Positions 55,839 through 64,000 of a stretch of 64,000 nt of DNA are shown piece after piece. Source of the stretch: Bacteroidales bacterium (GTDB lineage Bacteria; Bacteroidota; Bacteroidia; Bacteroidales; BM520); the NCBI GenBank assembly GCA_016285515.1, contig JAEEQW010000007.1, positions 62,001 through 126,000 on the forward strand, read 5' to 3'. The notes under the pieces were generated by a model that worked only from the letters and a program-made list of their open reading frames with translations, did no database searches and was not told the origin of the DNA. Both the position numbers and the translations under genes were made by a program. Each line of letters starts with the position of its first letter. The first letter of the stretch is position 1.

Positions 55839-56834
55839 TCAATAGTTTCTACGTGCCAGTTTATTACAGTATTCAACAAGCTGTTTCTTGTTTTCAGACG
55901 AAATATCAATATCTTTCATGATTTTGTCAGCTTTGGCATAATAGTCATCAACAAGATTATATGTATATGCCTTGACATCCAATTTATCAAATAGAGCAGT
56001 CACCTTTCTGATTTTGTCATCGGGATTCATGTCAGTGGAGCAATACACCGTTTTGAGTTCCTTTCTTGTTGCAGAATCAGCAACTTCAAGGGCTTTGAGA
56101 TAGACGTATGTCTTCTTGCAGCACAGGATATCTCCGCCAGGTTTTTTGCCAAAAGTTTTCTCATCAGCATAAACGTCAAGCAAGTCGTCCATCAGTTGAA
56201 ATGCCATGCCCACATTGCATCCATATTCATAAATCCTGTTCTGTTCAGCCTCATTCTTGCATGCTATTATCGCACCTATCTTCATCGCTGCACCTATCAG
56301 AACAGCCGTTTTAAGATATATCATATTCAGATAATCATTGATAGGAACATCATCAATATTCTCAAAATCAGCATCATATTGCTGTCCTTCATAAACTTTG
56401 ATTGACATGTCGATAAAAGTGTCCGTTAACACTCTCATAAACTCCGATTTCGTCTTAAAGATATATTTGATGGCAAGGGCACACATGGCATCTCCCGAAA
56501 GAATGGCAATATTCGAGTTCCACTTATGGTAAACTGTCGGATTACCGCGTCTTAGCACAGCTCTATCCATTATATCATCATGCAGTAAGGTGAAATTATG
56601 AAATAATTCTATACCCATAGCAGGATACATGGCATCATCCAAATTGCCGCCGTATGCCTGATTCGTAAGCAACAAAAGAGTTGGGCGAATTCTCTTTCCG
56701 CCCTGATTCATTGCATAAATTATTGGTTCATATAGATTTGCAGGACCTTTAACAAGTTTCATTGTCGGTGATAAATTATCCAATTGTGTTATATGATAAT
56801 TTACTAAATCCAAAAGTTCCTTACTGCTTTTCAT
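55839..56834 (-). CDS. Polyprenyl diphosphate synthase
   Basis: The 331-residue protein has the first aspartate-rich motif in LLHDDIMDRA and the second in LMDDLLDVYAD, plus GGKRIRP. It condenses isopentenyl diphosphate with allylic diphosphates. Product length (geranyl, farnesyl or longer) cannot be judged firmly; the bulky FTL before the first motif suggests a short to medium chain. Its own promoter lies 18 bases upstream. Confidence 0.94.
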   Translation of the reverse strand: MKSSKELLDLVNYHITQLDNLSPTMKLVKGPANLYEPIIYAMNQGGKRIRPTLLLLTNQAYGGNLDDAMYPAMGIELFHNFTLLHDDIMDRAVLRRGNPTVYHKWNSNIAILSGDAMCALAIKYIFKTKSEFMRVLTDTFIDMSIKVYEGQQYDADFENIDDVPINDYLNMIYLKTAVLIGAAMKIGAIIACKNEAEQNRIYEYGCNVGMAFQLMDDLLDVYADEKTFGKKPGGDILCCKKTYVYLKALEVADSATRKELKTVYCSTDMNPDDKIRKVTALFDKLDVKAYTYNLVDDYYAKADKIMKDIDISSENKKQLVEYCNKLARRNY

Positions 56835-56851
56835 TTGTAATGTATTTTCTG

Positions 56852-56859
56852 CAAATATA
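56852..56859 (-). promoter_or_regulatory. -7 promoter element for the polyprenyl synthase
   Basis: The complement reads TATATTTG, 18 bases before the start, and lies between the ABC-F stop and this gene. Confidence 0.55.
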
Positions 56860-56869
56860 ATAATTTTAT

Positions 56870-58831
56870 TTAATTAGATTCGCTCTGACTTTGCATTTCT
56901 TCACTTTGCGAGATTGAGTCTTCCCATTGTTCAACGAGCCGGTCCAGTTCATTTTTCAGCACACCATAATTCTCAAACACTTTGGAATCAGCCTTTCCGC
57001 TATTCATTAATATTTCAACGTCTTTCATTTCGGATTCCTTCTTTTCGATAAGCTGTTCAAGTTCTGCTATTTTTTTCTGAAGTCTCTTCTTCTGACGTTC
57101 CGTTTCCTTCTGCATTTCATACTGCAGACGGTTTGCAGAAACTGTCGTATTACCCTGTTTTGCAATCATTTTGGAGACAATAGCCTGTTGCTTTTTTCTT
57201 AATAGCATTGCCTCATCAATGTTGCTTACTTTGTTATGTTCGAGATATTCTTCTATTCCGCCGCTATATTGTTTGATTGTATGATTATGGAAATCGAACA
57301 CCCTTGTGCTCAATCCGGACAGAAAATCCCTGTCATGGGAAACTATTATCATTGTTCCGCCGAAATGCAGAAGAGCGTTTTTGAGAATATCCTTCGAAAT
57401 CATGTCAAGATGATTGGTGGGTTCATCCATTATCAGCAGATTGAAAGGATTCAGCAACATACAGGCAATGGCAAGACGCGACCTTTCGCCGCCTGACAAG
57501 ATGGAAACCTTTTTGTCGAGGTCATCGGTTTTAAACAGGAAACATCCGAGAATGCCGCGAACTTTTGTCCTGTACTCTCCTGTTGCTATATCATCTATAG
57601 TCTGAAACACTGTTTTGTTCGGGTCCAGCAAATCCGCCTGATTTTGCGCAAAATAACCGATATTGACATTATGCCCTATCTTGAGGGAACCTTCAAACGG
57701 GATGTCACCGGTGACAGCTTTCACCAAAGTGGATTTCCCCTCGCCGTTTTTTCCAACAAACGCAACAGATTCCCCTCTTAGGATATCGAATTCGAGATTA
57801 CGGAAAACGTTCTTTTCGCCATAACTTTTTGACAGGTTCCTGGCCTCCAACACGACTTTTCCGCTTGGCGGAGCAGGAAGGAACTGGAATGTTATTGCAG
57901 AAGTATCCTTCACCTCAACTTCCACCTCCTTAATTTTTTCAAGTCGGATCAATCGTGACTGAACCTGTTTGGCTTTTGTGGCCTTATATCTGAACCGGTC
58001 CACAAACTGCTGAATCTGAGCTATTTCCCTATTCTGTTTTTCCTGAAGGTTGAGTTCTGATTCAATCATTTCATCCTTCCATTTCTCAAACTTTGAGTAA
58101 CAGCCATTGAAATCATATACTTTCGCTGCAGAAATTTCAATCGTTCTGGTACAAATATTATCGAGAAATATACGGTCATGTGACACAACAATCACAATTC
58201 CTTTGTATAGCAACAAGTACTCCTCCAGCCAACGGATACTGTCTATATCGAGATGATTTGTTGGTTCGTCGAGGAGAATGACATCCGGCCTGGAAATAAG
58301 AATCTTGGCAAGTTCCACTCGCATTTTCCAGCCACCGCTGAGTTCACTGATATGACGATGGAAATCGGAACGTTCGAAGCCCAGTCCAAGCAATGTCTTT
58401 TCCACCAGTTCATCGTATCTGATGGAATCCAACATCTGAAGTCTGTCAGAAACCTTCTCTATATCAATAAGATATTTATTATATACATCATCTTTATATT
58501 CAGTAAGATTGGCTAATTTGTCATTCAGTTCCTCATATTTCTTTCTGAGCTCGATTATTTCAGGGACGGCATTCATAGCCTCTTCGAGAAGAATGCCATT
58601 GTTAAGTGTTGACATGTCCTGTTCCAGAAATCCTATTACACTGTCCTTAGGAATGGAGACAGAGCCACCTTCAGGTTGGATTTTTCCTGAAATAATGTTG
58701 AGCAATGTGGTTTTTCCCGAGCCGTTCTTACCTACAATGCCGACTTTTTCGCCACTATGGATATGTACCGAAATGTTGTCAAAAAGATTGACTCCGGTAT
58801 AATGGTGAGACAGGTTTACTATGGCAATCAT
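56870..58831 (-). CDS. ABC-F family ATPase
   Basis: The 653-residue soluble protein has two ABC domains. The first has GKNGSGKTTL, LSGGWKMRVE and LLDEPTNHLD; the second GKNGEGKSTL, LSGGERSRLA and MDEPTNHLD. A linker with a P-site tRNA-interaction motif (about 240-300) and a C-terminal coiled coil (about 560-640) follow. ABC-F proteins act on the ribosome in translation relief. It belongs to the Uup/YdiF group; no resistance role is implied. It follows purA by 15 bases. Confidence 0.93.
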   Translation of the reverse strand: MIAIVNLSHHYTGVNLFDNISVHIHSGEKVGIVGKNGSGKTTLLNIISGKIQPEGGSVSIPKDSVIGFLEQDMSTLNNGILLEEAMNAVPEIIELRKKYEELNDKLANLTEYKDDVYNKYLIDIEKVSDRLQMLDSIRYDELVEKTLLGLGFERSDFHRHISELSGGWKMRVELAKILISRPDVILLDEPTNHLDIDSIRWLEEYLLLYKGIVIVVSHDRIFLDNICTRTIEISAAKVYDFNGCYSKFEKWKDEMIESELNLQEKQNREIAQIQQFVDRFRYKATKAKQVQSRLIRLEKIKEVEVEVKDTSAITFQFLPAPPSGKVVLEARNLSKSYGEKNVFRNLEFDILRGESVAFVGKNGEGKSTLVKAVTGDIPFEGSLKIGHNVNIGYFAQNQADLLDPNKTVFQTIDDIATGEYRTKVRGILGCFLFKTDDLDKKVSILSGGERSRLAIACMLLNPFNLLIMDEPTNHLDMISKDILKNALLHFGGTMIIVSHDRDFLSGLSTRVFDFHNHTIKQYSGGIEEYLEHNKVSNIDEAMLLRKKQQAIVSKMIAKQGNTTVSANRLQYEMQKETERQKKRLQKKIAELEQLIEKKESEMKDVEILMNSGKADSKVFENYGVLKNELDRLVEQWEDSISQSEEMQSQSESN

Positions 58832-58846
58832 CTAATTATCAAGCAC

Positions 58847-60148
58847 TTATTCTATGAATATCGTTTCCTTTCTGTCAGGCCCCACTGAAATCACATTGAT
58901 TTTCGTTTTGAGATAATCTTCGATAAATGACAGATAATTCTTGAAATTCTTAGGCAGACCAATATAGCCTCCAGCTGCCGACAAATCAGTTTTCCAACCT
59001 TCAATCTGGTCATAATGCGGTACCAAGCCGTCAAGCATCAGACTATAAGGATAGTCAATCAGTTGTTTGCCATAAAGATAATATGAAGTGCATGCCTTAA
59101 TGGTATCAAATTGATTGAGCACGTCAGGTTTTGTGATAATCAAATCAGTAACGCCATTAATCATAATGGAATATTTGAGTTGTACAAGGTCAATCCAACC
59201 ACAACGTCTCGGACGTCCTGTGGTAGCCCCGTACTCACCGCCTTTCAGTCGCAGCATTTCACCTGTTTCATTATCCTGTTCAGTCGGGAACGGTCCTGCA
59301 CCGACACGAGTGCAGTATGCCTTGGCAATACCGAATATTTTGCCTATTCTGTTTGGCGGAACGCCCAAGCCAAGACATACTCCTGAGGAGATACTGCTCG
59401 AAGAAGTCACAAACGGATAGGTTCCAAAATCCACATCAAGCATAGTTCCTTGTGCCCCCTCGGCCAAAACTGTCTTACCCTCATCAAGAAGATGGTTTAT
59501 ATAGCATTCGCAATCGATAAGCTGCAAAGACTTAAGATATTCTATGGCGGCAAGCCATTCTTTCTCATATTCTTCCAAAGTCATATTTTCGATGCGGAAG
59601 GAGCAACAGTCAAAACCATACGACTTGGCAATATCAAGATGCTGTTTTTTCAAAGCTTCATATTTTGACTGAAAAGCCTCATCCTTAATATCACCGACTC
59701 TCAATCCCAAACGAGCCACCTTGTCGGTATATGCAGGGCCGATGCCCTTAAGGGTACTGCCTATTTTATTGGCACCCTTGCTGCTTTCATAGACGGCATC
59801 AAGCATACGGTGTGTCGGAAGGATGAGATGGGCACGTTTTGCAATGAGAAGACGGTCCTCGAACTTCACGCTCAAATTATGCAGGTCATCACATTCATGT
59901 TTGAAAATATAAGGGTCTATAACGACTCCGCTTCCTATTATATTCAACTTGTCACTGTGAAAAATTCCTGACGGTATCAAGTGCAGAACATGGGTCAGAT
60001 TGCCAATCTTAAGGGTATGTCCTGCATTGGCGCCACCATGAAATCTTGCAATCACGTCATATTTTTCAGAAAGAAAATCGACCACTTTTCCCTTGCCTTC
60101 ATCTCCCCATTGGAGTCCCAACAAAACATCTACTTTGTTATCATTCAT
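58847..60148 (-). CDS. purA: Adenylosuccinate synthase
   Basis: The 433-residue protein has GLQWGDEGKGKVVDFL, the GGANAGHTL GTP/IMP loop, GIGPAYTDK and TSSSSISSGVC. It joins aspartate to IMP with GTP in adenine synthesis. It starts three bases after the stop of a Fur-like gene, so regulation by that protein is plausible. Length is standard. Confidence 0.97.
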   Translation of the reverse strand: MNDNKVDVLLGLQWGDEGKGKVVDFLSEKYDVIARFHGGANAGHTLKIGNLTHVLHLIPSGIFHSDKLNIIGSGVVIDPYIFKHECDDLHNLSVKFEDRLLIAKRAHLILPTHRMLDAVYESSKGANKIGSTLKGIGPAYTDKVARLGLRVGDIKDEAFQSKYEALKKQHLDIAKSYGFDCCSFRIENMTLEEYEKEWLAAIEYLKSLQLIDCECYINHLLDEGKTVLAEGAQGTMLDVDFGTYPFVTSSSSISSGVCLGLGVPPNRIGKIFGIAKAYCTRVGAGPFPTEQDNETGEMLRLKGGEYGATTGRPRRCGWIDLVQLKYSIMINGVTDLIITKPDVLNQFDTIKACTSYYLYGKQLIDYPYSLMLDGLVPHYDQIEGWKTDLSAAGGYIGLPKNFKNYLSFIEDYLKTKINVISVGPDRKETIFIE

Positions 60149-60151
60149 TTT

Positions 60152-60607
60152 CTATTCCTTCTTTTTATTTTTACAATACAATACGATATTACAGTTTATT
60201 ATATCCACATCGTAATTTTTTTCAACATCTTTAAATATTTTATCAAAACGTTTATCATCAAATTTTACAATCTCTTTAGTTTCAAGATTATACAAATGAT
60301 AATGAGAGTCCCCATCATTTTTCATAACAAACTCGTACAAGATATCCTTATTAGGAAACTGGTATTTCATAACGAAGCCGCAATCGATAAGAAGAGACAA
60401 TGTGTTGTACAGCGTGGCACGACTGACGCGGAACCTGCTTTTTTTCATCTTATTATACAACTGATCTATGTCGAAATGCCCATTCATATTATAAGCCTGT
60501 TCGAGGATGGTAAATCTGTCCAGTGTCTTTCTTTTATTATTATCCTCCAAATACTTAGTGAATTTTGCTTTCACATAGTCATAACTTCCCAATGATTTTT
60601 TTCTCAT
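60152..60607 (-). CDS. Fur family regulator lacking the usual zinc cysteines
   Basis: The 151-residue protein has the Fur winged helix (residues 20-90; FDIDQLYNKMKKSRFRVSRATLYNTLSLL) and a beta dimerisation domain. The place of the CxxC structural zinc site reads HYHLYNLETKEI, with no cysteine. Of the metal-site histidines HYH remains. It may need less zinc or sense another signal. It is the first gene in the operon with purA and ABC-F, an arrangement found in other Bacteroidales. Function beyond repression is unknown. Confidence 0.85.
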   Translation of the reverse strand: MRKKSLGSYDYVKAKFTKYLEDNNKRKTLDRFTILEQAYNMNGHFDIDQLYNKMKKSRFRVSRATLYNTLSLLIDCGFVMKYQFPNKDILYEFVMKNDGDSHYHLYNLETKEIVKFDDKRFDKIFKDVEKNYDVDIINCNIVLYCKNKKKE

Positions 60608-60633
60608 CTGTTTGTTTGAAAAATTACAAGTTA

Positions 60634-60641
60634 CAAAAGTA
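60634..60641 (-). promoter_or_regulatory. -7 promoter element for the Fur-like gene
   Basis: The complement reads TACTTTTG, 27 bases before the start. Confidence 0.55.
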
Positions 60642-60674
60642 GTAAAAAAAAGCGTGATTATCTTAACATTTTCT

Positions 60675-60682
60675 TAATTTTG
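60675..60682 (+). promoter_or_regulatory. -7 promoter element for the fused flavo-iron-sulfur enzyme
   Basis: TAATTTTG, 44 bases before the start at 60726. Confidence 0.55.
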
Positions 60683-60725
60683 CAATTTTAATTCAACAGG
60701 CAAATTTTATCAAAATATTAATGTT

Positions 60726-63700
60726 ATGTATAAGATAGAAAGACATCCGATTTTAACCATTCCAGACAATGGTGAAGTGACATTCAGATACAACGGGAAA
60801 GAGGTGACTGCCCCCAAGGGAATTTCCATTGCAGCAGCCTTACATCAGGCAGGCTATCCCATTCACAGTCACAGTATTGAAGGCAGGGAACGAAGCGTAA
60901 TGTGCGGCATAGGCAAATGTGGTGCCTGCGAGATGCTCGTTGACGGACAAGTGACAAGAATCTGCTCGACTATCGTTGACAACATAAAGGAAGTCATGGA
61001 AATACCAAAAGGATACCAACCGGAAGGCAACATTCCTGACTTGCAGAAACCATTCAAAATTCATAAGACCACTGTTGCCATCATCGGTGCCGGTCCAGCA
61101 GGTCTTGCAGCCCGTGAAATCCTCAATCAAAACAATATCAGCAATATAGTAATTGACAATCACGACACCATCGGTGGTCAATTCGTTATGCAGACTCATC
61201 AGTTCTTCTTTTTCGAAGAGCAACAGAAATACGGCGGAATGCGTGGTTTCGACATTGCAAAGACTCTTGCCGGTGACAATCACGACGGAATCATTCTCTC
61301 AACTGTTGTCTGGGACATACTCGAAGGCAAACGTTTGGCTCTCAAGAACCTGACAACCAAAGAAATATCATTTGTTGAATCCGATTATCTGCTTATTTCC
61401 ACAGGTGCGCTGCCTTTTATGCCGTCATTTGAAAATGACGATTTGCCAGGAGTATATACAGCCGCAGTCTTCCAGAAAATGATGAACTATGAACGGACTC
61501 TTCTCGGCAAGAGCATTCTCACAGTCGGTGCAGGCAATATCGGATATCTTACATCATATCAGGCAATGCAGGCAGGTGCGAAAGTCAAAGCCATCATAGA
61601 AGCCATGCCTCATGAAGGCGGCTTTCCTGTTCAGGCCAACAGAGTCCGTCGTCTTGGCATCCCTGTCATGACATCACACACCCTGCTGAAAGCCATACCA
61701 AATGACAAACACGACGGTATAGTCGGAGCAATCATAGCAGAATGCGAAAACTTCAAGCCGATACCCGGAACAGAAAGATTAGTTGACGGCATTGACGTAA
61801 TCAACATCTGCACAGGTCTGCGCCCTGACAACAATCTCCTCACCAAAGGCAACATCGTCTTCGGAAAATCCTGTGTGGGAGCCGGTGACGTATTGAGAAT
61901 CGGTGAAGGCACAAGCGCTGTCCTCCGCGGAAAACAGGCCGCATACGAAATCATGCAGATGATGAACGTAAGATTCGATTACGACTCATATCTCAAACTG
62001 TCAAGAGATTACATCGACTCACAGCAGCATCCTGTAAGAGTTCTCGAAAACGTCACACTTCCTTCAAAGGAGAGAATGATAGAGAAACCTTTTGTAATCA
62101 CTGACTGTATCTACGGTTTTGCGTGCAATCCATGCACATTTGCATGTCCGCATAAAGCTATAACAAAGCCCACGACACACTCTGTTCCAACAGTTGACTA
62201 CAACAAATGTATAGGCTGTATGAGCTGCGTCAACCATTGCCCAGGCCTCGCAATCTTCGGCTACAACATTCCAAAAGACTTGGTCTATCTTCCATTCGAA
62301 TACGAAGCCAACGAAAAGAGCGAAGTCTTTCTCGTTGACAACAACGGCAAGAATGTGGGCAAAGGTATCATCGAAAAGATTATTAAAGGCAAGAACAAGA
62401 CTAATGTCGCATGGGTTAAGTCTTTAGACCTCCATGGCGAAGACTTGATAAAAGCAAGAGGTTTCATCCTCAAAGAAAATTATCCGGCTCCTATTGACCT
62501 GAAAAAGCCAGGAACGACACCTGAAGGCAAATCATACATTTGTTTCTGCGAAGACATAGACATGGACAAAGTCATGAAGGTTGTCGGTGAAAGAAAGTCA
62601 ATTACAATTCAGGAAATAAAACATACCACAAGAATCGGCATGGGAGTCTGCAGAGGTTCGAGATGTATTCCTCGTCTGCGTCAGCTGCTGCATGCAAAGG
62701 GAGTTGAACTTGTTAACGATCCGACACCACGTGCTCCTATGGGAAGCCATATATGCATGGGTGAAGTCATGTCAAAAGCAACTCAGGACCAATACATTAT
62801 AAAGCCAAGTGAGTTAAAGAAGGTAAGAGCCAAGGTTTTAATTGCCGGTGGAGGTATGGCCGGAAGCTCCGCTTTCAGATATTTCGCGGAAGCAGGTTTC
62901 AACCCTATCCTTATCAACAACGAACCGGGAAGCTCATGGAGATGCATCGCTGGCGGTCGTCCTTCCTTCAGTATGCCTGAACTGGCTGATATTGCAGTAC
63001 ATAACCACGAACTGTTCAAAAAGCTTCAAGAACAATCAAATATCGACTACCATCTTATTGAATATGTGACATTCGCACACAATGAGGAAACCTACAACAA
63101 CTTGGTTGAATCAGAGAAATGGTCGAATGCGCACATGATTGAGCCTAAGGATTTCGCAAAGGAGATTTCACCGCTCATCAACCCTGACCTTGGCAAAACA
63201 TACATGGCAGCCCAGATATGCAAAGACTGTTGGCAGGCAACACCCGGCAAGACCATTGACTTACTGAGAAAAATAGGTGTGGCAAACGGCGGCACACTGA
63301 AAGAAAACGCAAAACTCATCGATCTAAGTAAAGACGGTGAATTGTTTGTCGCTCTTGTTCAGAATGCCGATAGGACATACACCGAATATACAGTTGACCA
63401 TTTCGTAAATGCTTTGGGTATCAGTGCTGATGTCTTCGCAAAGAAAATCGGTGTATATACAGGATTCTTCCCTATCAAGCATCAGGCATTCATCACACGT
63501 CGTCTGCCTCTCATCGGTGTCAACGGCAACCAGCTCGGCATGTTAATTGATCGTCGCAACTACAAGGGATTCATCGCCGTTTATGGACAGCAGCTCAGAG
63601 AGACGGGGCAGATTATCATCTGTGCTTCTCCGGCAGTTGACTCACTGCAGGCCAACAAGGACCTCAAGTACAACTCCAAGGATTTCCTTGAAGTTGCAAA

Positions 63701-63956
63701 CGAAGTCTTCATCAACTGGATACCTAAGCTTGCAAGTGTCAGCATCCAGTCATCCTGGGCCGGTTATTACACCGAACCGAGAATGGTTGTCGATCCGTCC
63801 AAGGGCTTGTTGGTAGGTTTGAAAGGACATGGTTTCATGTTGTCGCAGTATCTTGCAAAATGTTATGTTGATGCATATCTCGGCAAACAGATTCCAAGTT
63901 ATTTCGAACGCCTGAAGGTTGAAGGTGACGGAATGGAAGAAAATGCATTCAAATAA
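60726..63956 (+). CDS. Single-chain HcnABC/sarcosine-oxidase-like flavo-iron-sulfur dehydrogenase
   Basis: The 1076-residue cytosolic protein joins five modules. Residues 15-90 form a [2Fe-2S] ferredoxin domain (Cys60, Cys65, Cys68, Cys80). Residues ~115-410 form an FAD/NAD-binding disulphide-reductase-like domain beginning VAIIGAGPAGLAA. Residues ~460-515 hold two [4Fe-4S] sites (the second is CIGCMSCVNHCP). Residues ~605-665 form a BFD-like [2Fe-2S] domain (CFCEDIDMDKVM, CRGSRCIPRL). Residues ~700-1070 form a DAO-type FAD domain beginning VLIAGGGMAGSSA. In HcnABC, octopine/hydroxyproline dehydrogenases and sarcosine oxidase these modules sit on two or three subunits. It likely oxidises a secondary amine or amino acid; the substrate is unknown. 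It is monocistronic within the window. Confidence 0.88.
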   Translation: MYKIERHPILTIPDNGEVTFRYNGKEVTAPKGISIAAALHQAGYPIHSHSIEGRERSVMCGIGKCGACEMLVDGQVTRICSTIVDNIKEVMEIPKGYQPEGNIPDLQKPFKIHKTTVAIIGAGPAGLAAREILNQNNISNIVIDNHDTIGGQFVMQTHQFFFFEEQQKYGGMRGFDIAKTLAGDNHDGIILSTVVWDILEGKRLALKNLTTKEISFVESDYLLISTGALPFMPSFENDDLPGVYTAAVFQKMMNYERTLLGKSILTVGAGNIGYLTSYQAMQAGAKVKAIIEAMPHEGGFPVQANRVRRLGIPVMTSHTLLKAIPNDKHDGIVGAIIAECENFKPIPGTERLVDGIDVINICTGLRPDNNLLTKGNIVFGKSCVGAGDVLRIGEGTSAVLRGKQAAYEIMQMMNVRFDYDSYLKLSRDYIDSQQHPVRVLENVTLPSKERMIEKPFVITDCIYGFACNPCTFACPHKAITKPTTHSVPTVDYNKCIGCMSCVNHCPGLAIFGYNIPKDLVYLPFEYEANEKSEVFLVDNNGKNVGKGIIEKIIKGKNKTNVAWVKSLDLHGEDLIKARGFILKENYPAPIDLKKPGTTPEGKSYICFCEDIDMDKVMKVVGERKSITIQEIKHTTRIGMGVCRGSRCIPRLRQLLHAKGVELVNDPTPRAPMGSHICMGEVMSKATQDQYIIKPSELKKVRAKVLIAGGGMAGSSAFRYFAEAGFNPILINNEPGSSWRCIAGGRPSFSMPELADIAVHNHELFKKLQEQSNIDYHLIEYVTFAHNEETYNNLVESEKWSNAHMIEPKDFAKEISPLINPDLGKTYMAAQICKDCWQATPGKTIDLLRKIGVANGGTLKENAKLIDLSKDGELFVALVQNADRTYTEYTVDHFVNALGISADVFAKKIGVYTGFFPIKHQAFITRRLPLIGVNGNQLGMLIDRRNYKGFIAVYGQQLRETGQIIICASPAVDSLQANKDLKYNSKDFLEVANEVFINWIPKLASVSIQSSWAGYYTEPRMVVDPSKGLLVGLKGHGFMLSQYLAKCYVDAYLGKQIPSYFERLKVEGDGMEENAFK

Positions 63957-64000
63957 TTTGAAAAGGCTAAATAACTTTGAAGGGGCGGGATTAAAACAAA

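Overview
The window looks like a chromosomal segment of a Bacteroidales bacterium (phylum Bacteroidota). Four lines of evidence agree. Promoter elements of the form TAnnTTTG stand before many transcription units and Shine-Dalgarno sequences are weak. A secreted CotH-type protein ends in a type IX secretion sorting domain. The lineage-typical genes include GH92 mannosidase, a GWxTD protein, fused CcsBA and a fused Memo-AMMECR1 protein. The moderate-to-low GC content fits as well. Most of the window is ordinary housekeeping DNA with tight operons. Family calls come from sequence motifs read by eye; no database search was run.

Layout. 1-3.3 kb: truncated purine permease and a patatin with a C-terminal outer-membrane barrel. 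3.3-9.1 kb: a disturbed accessory zone. It holds a lone AAA/DUF4143 ATPase bracketed by 47-bp repeats, a CotH/T9SS protein, an OhrR-type MarR gene fused by deletion to the tail of a glutathione peroxidase gene, and a ~1.5-kb insert flanked by 66-bp direct repeats. The insert carries a small orphan gene and a truncated DUF1016 (YhcG) nuclease gene, the latter bracketed by 67-bp promoter-bearing repeats. 9-21.5 kb: cytosolic patatin, GlsB-like protein, GH92, an ATP-grasp-like protein, CcsBA cytochrome c synthase, ZIP transporter, a tandem-duplicated class A acid phosphatase, free-methionine-sulfoxide reductase, a YhhQ queuosine-precursor transporter behind a good preQ1-I riboswitch candidate, a PAP2 phosphatase and the AmmeMemoRadiSam radical SAM enzyme. 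21.5-34.4 kb: SPFH protein, Thr/Ser exporter, gapA, FKBP lipoprotein, the lepA-GT4-hisS-transporter operon, and an LptF/G permease with a GT4.

34.5-45.8 kb: fabF-fabG-VWA operon, TerB/DnaJ protein, aroQ followed by the Memo-AMMECR1 fusion (partner of the radical SAM enzyme 19 kb away), cstA, tRNA-Ser(UGA), GWxTD protein and GT2. 45.8-50.9 kb: polyprenol-phosphate mannose synthase-pyrC-YwqK-like operon, glyA, PrsW and FtsB-like. 51-60.6 kb: two minus-strand groups, a fur-like-purA-ABC-F cluster and a polyprenyl synthase-AI-2E-rlmL-like-priA cluster. 60.7-64 kb: a 1076-residue fused flavo-iron-sulfur dehydrogenase resembling HcnABC/sarcosine-oxidase-type amine dehydrogenases.

The observations most worth following are the two nuclease-family genes bracketed by their own promoter repeats, the marR-gpx deletion fusion, the preQ1 element, the lipoprotein-type signal on the Memo-AMMECR1 fusion, and the single-chain HcnABC-like enzyme.
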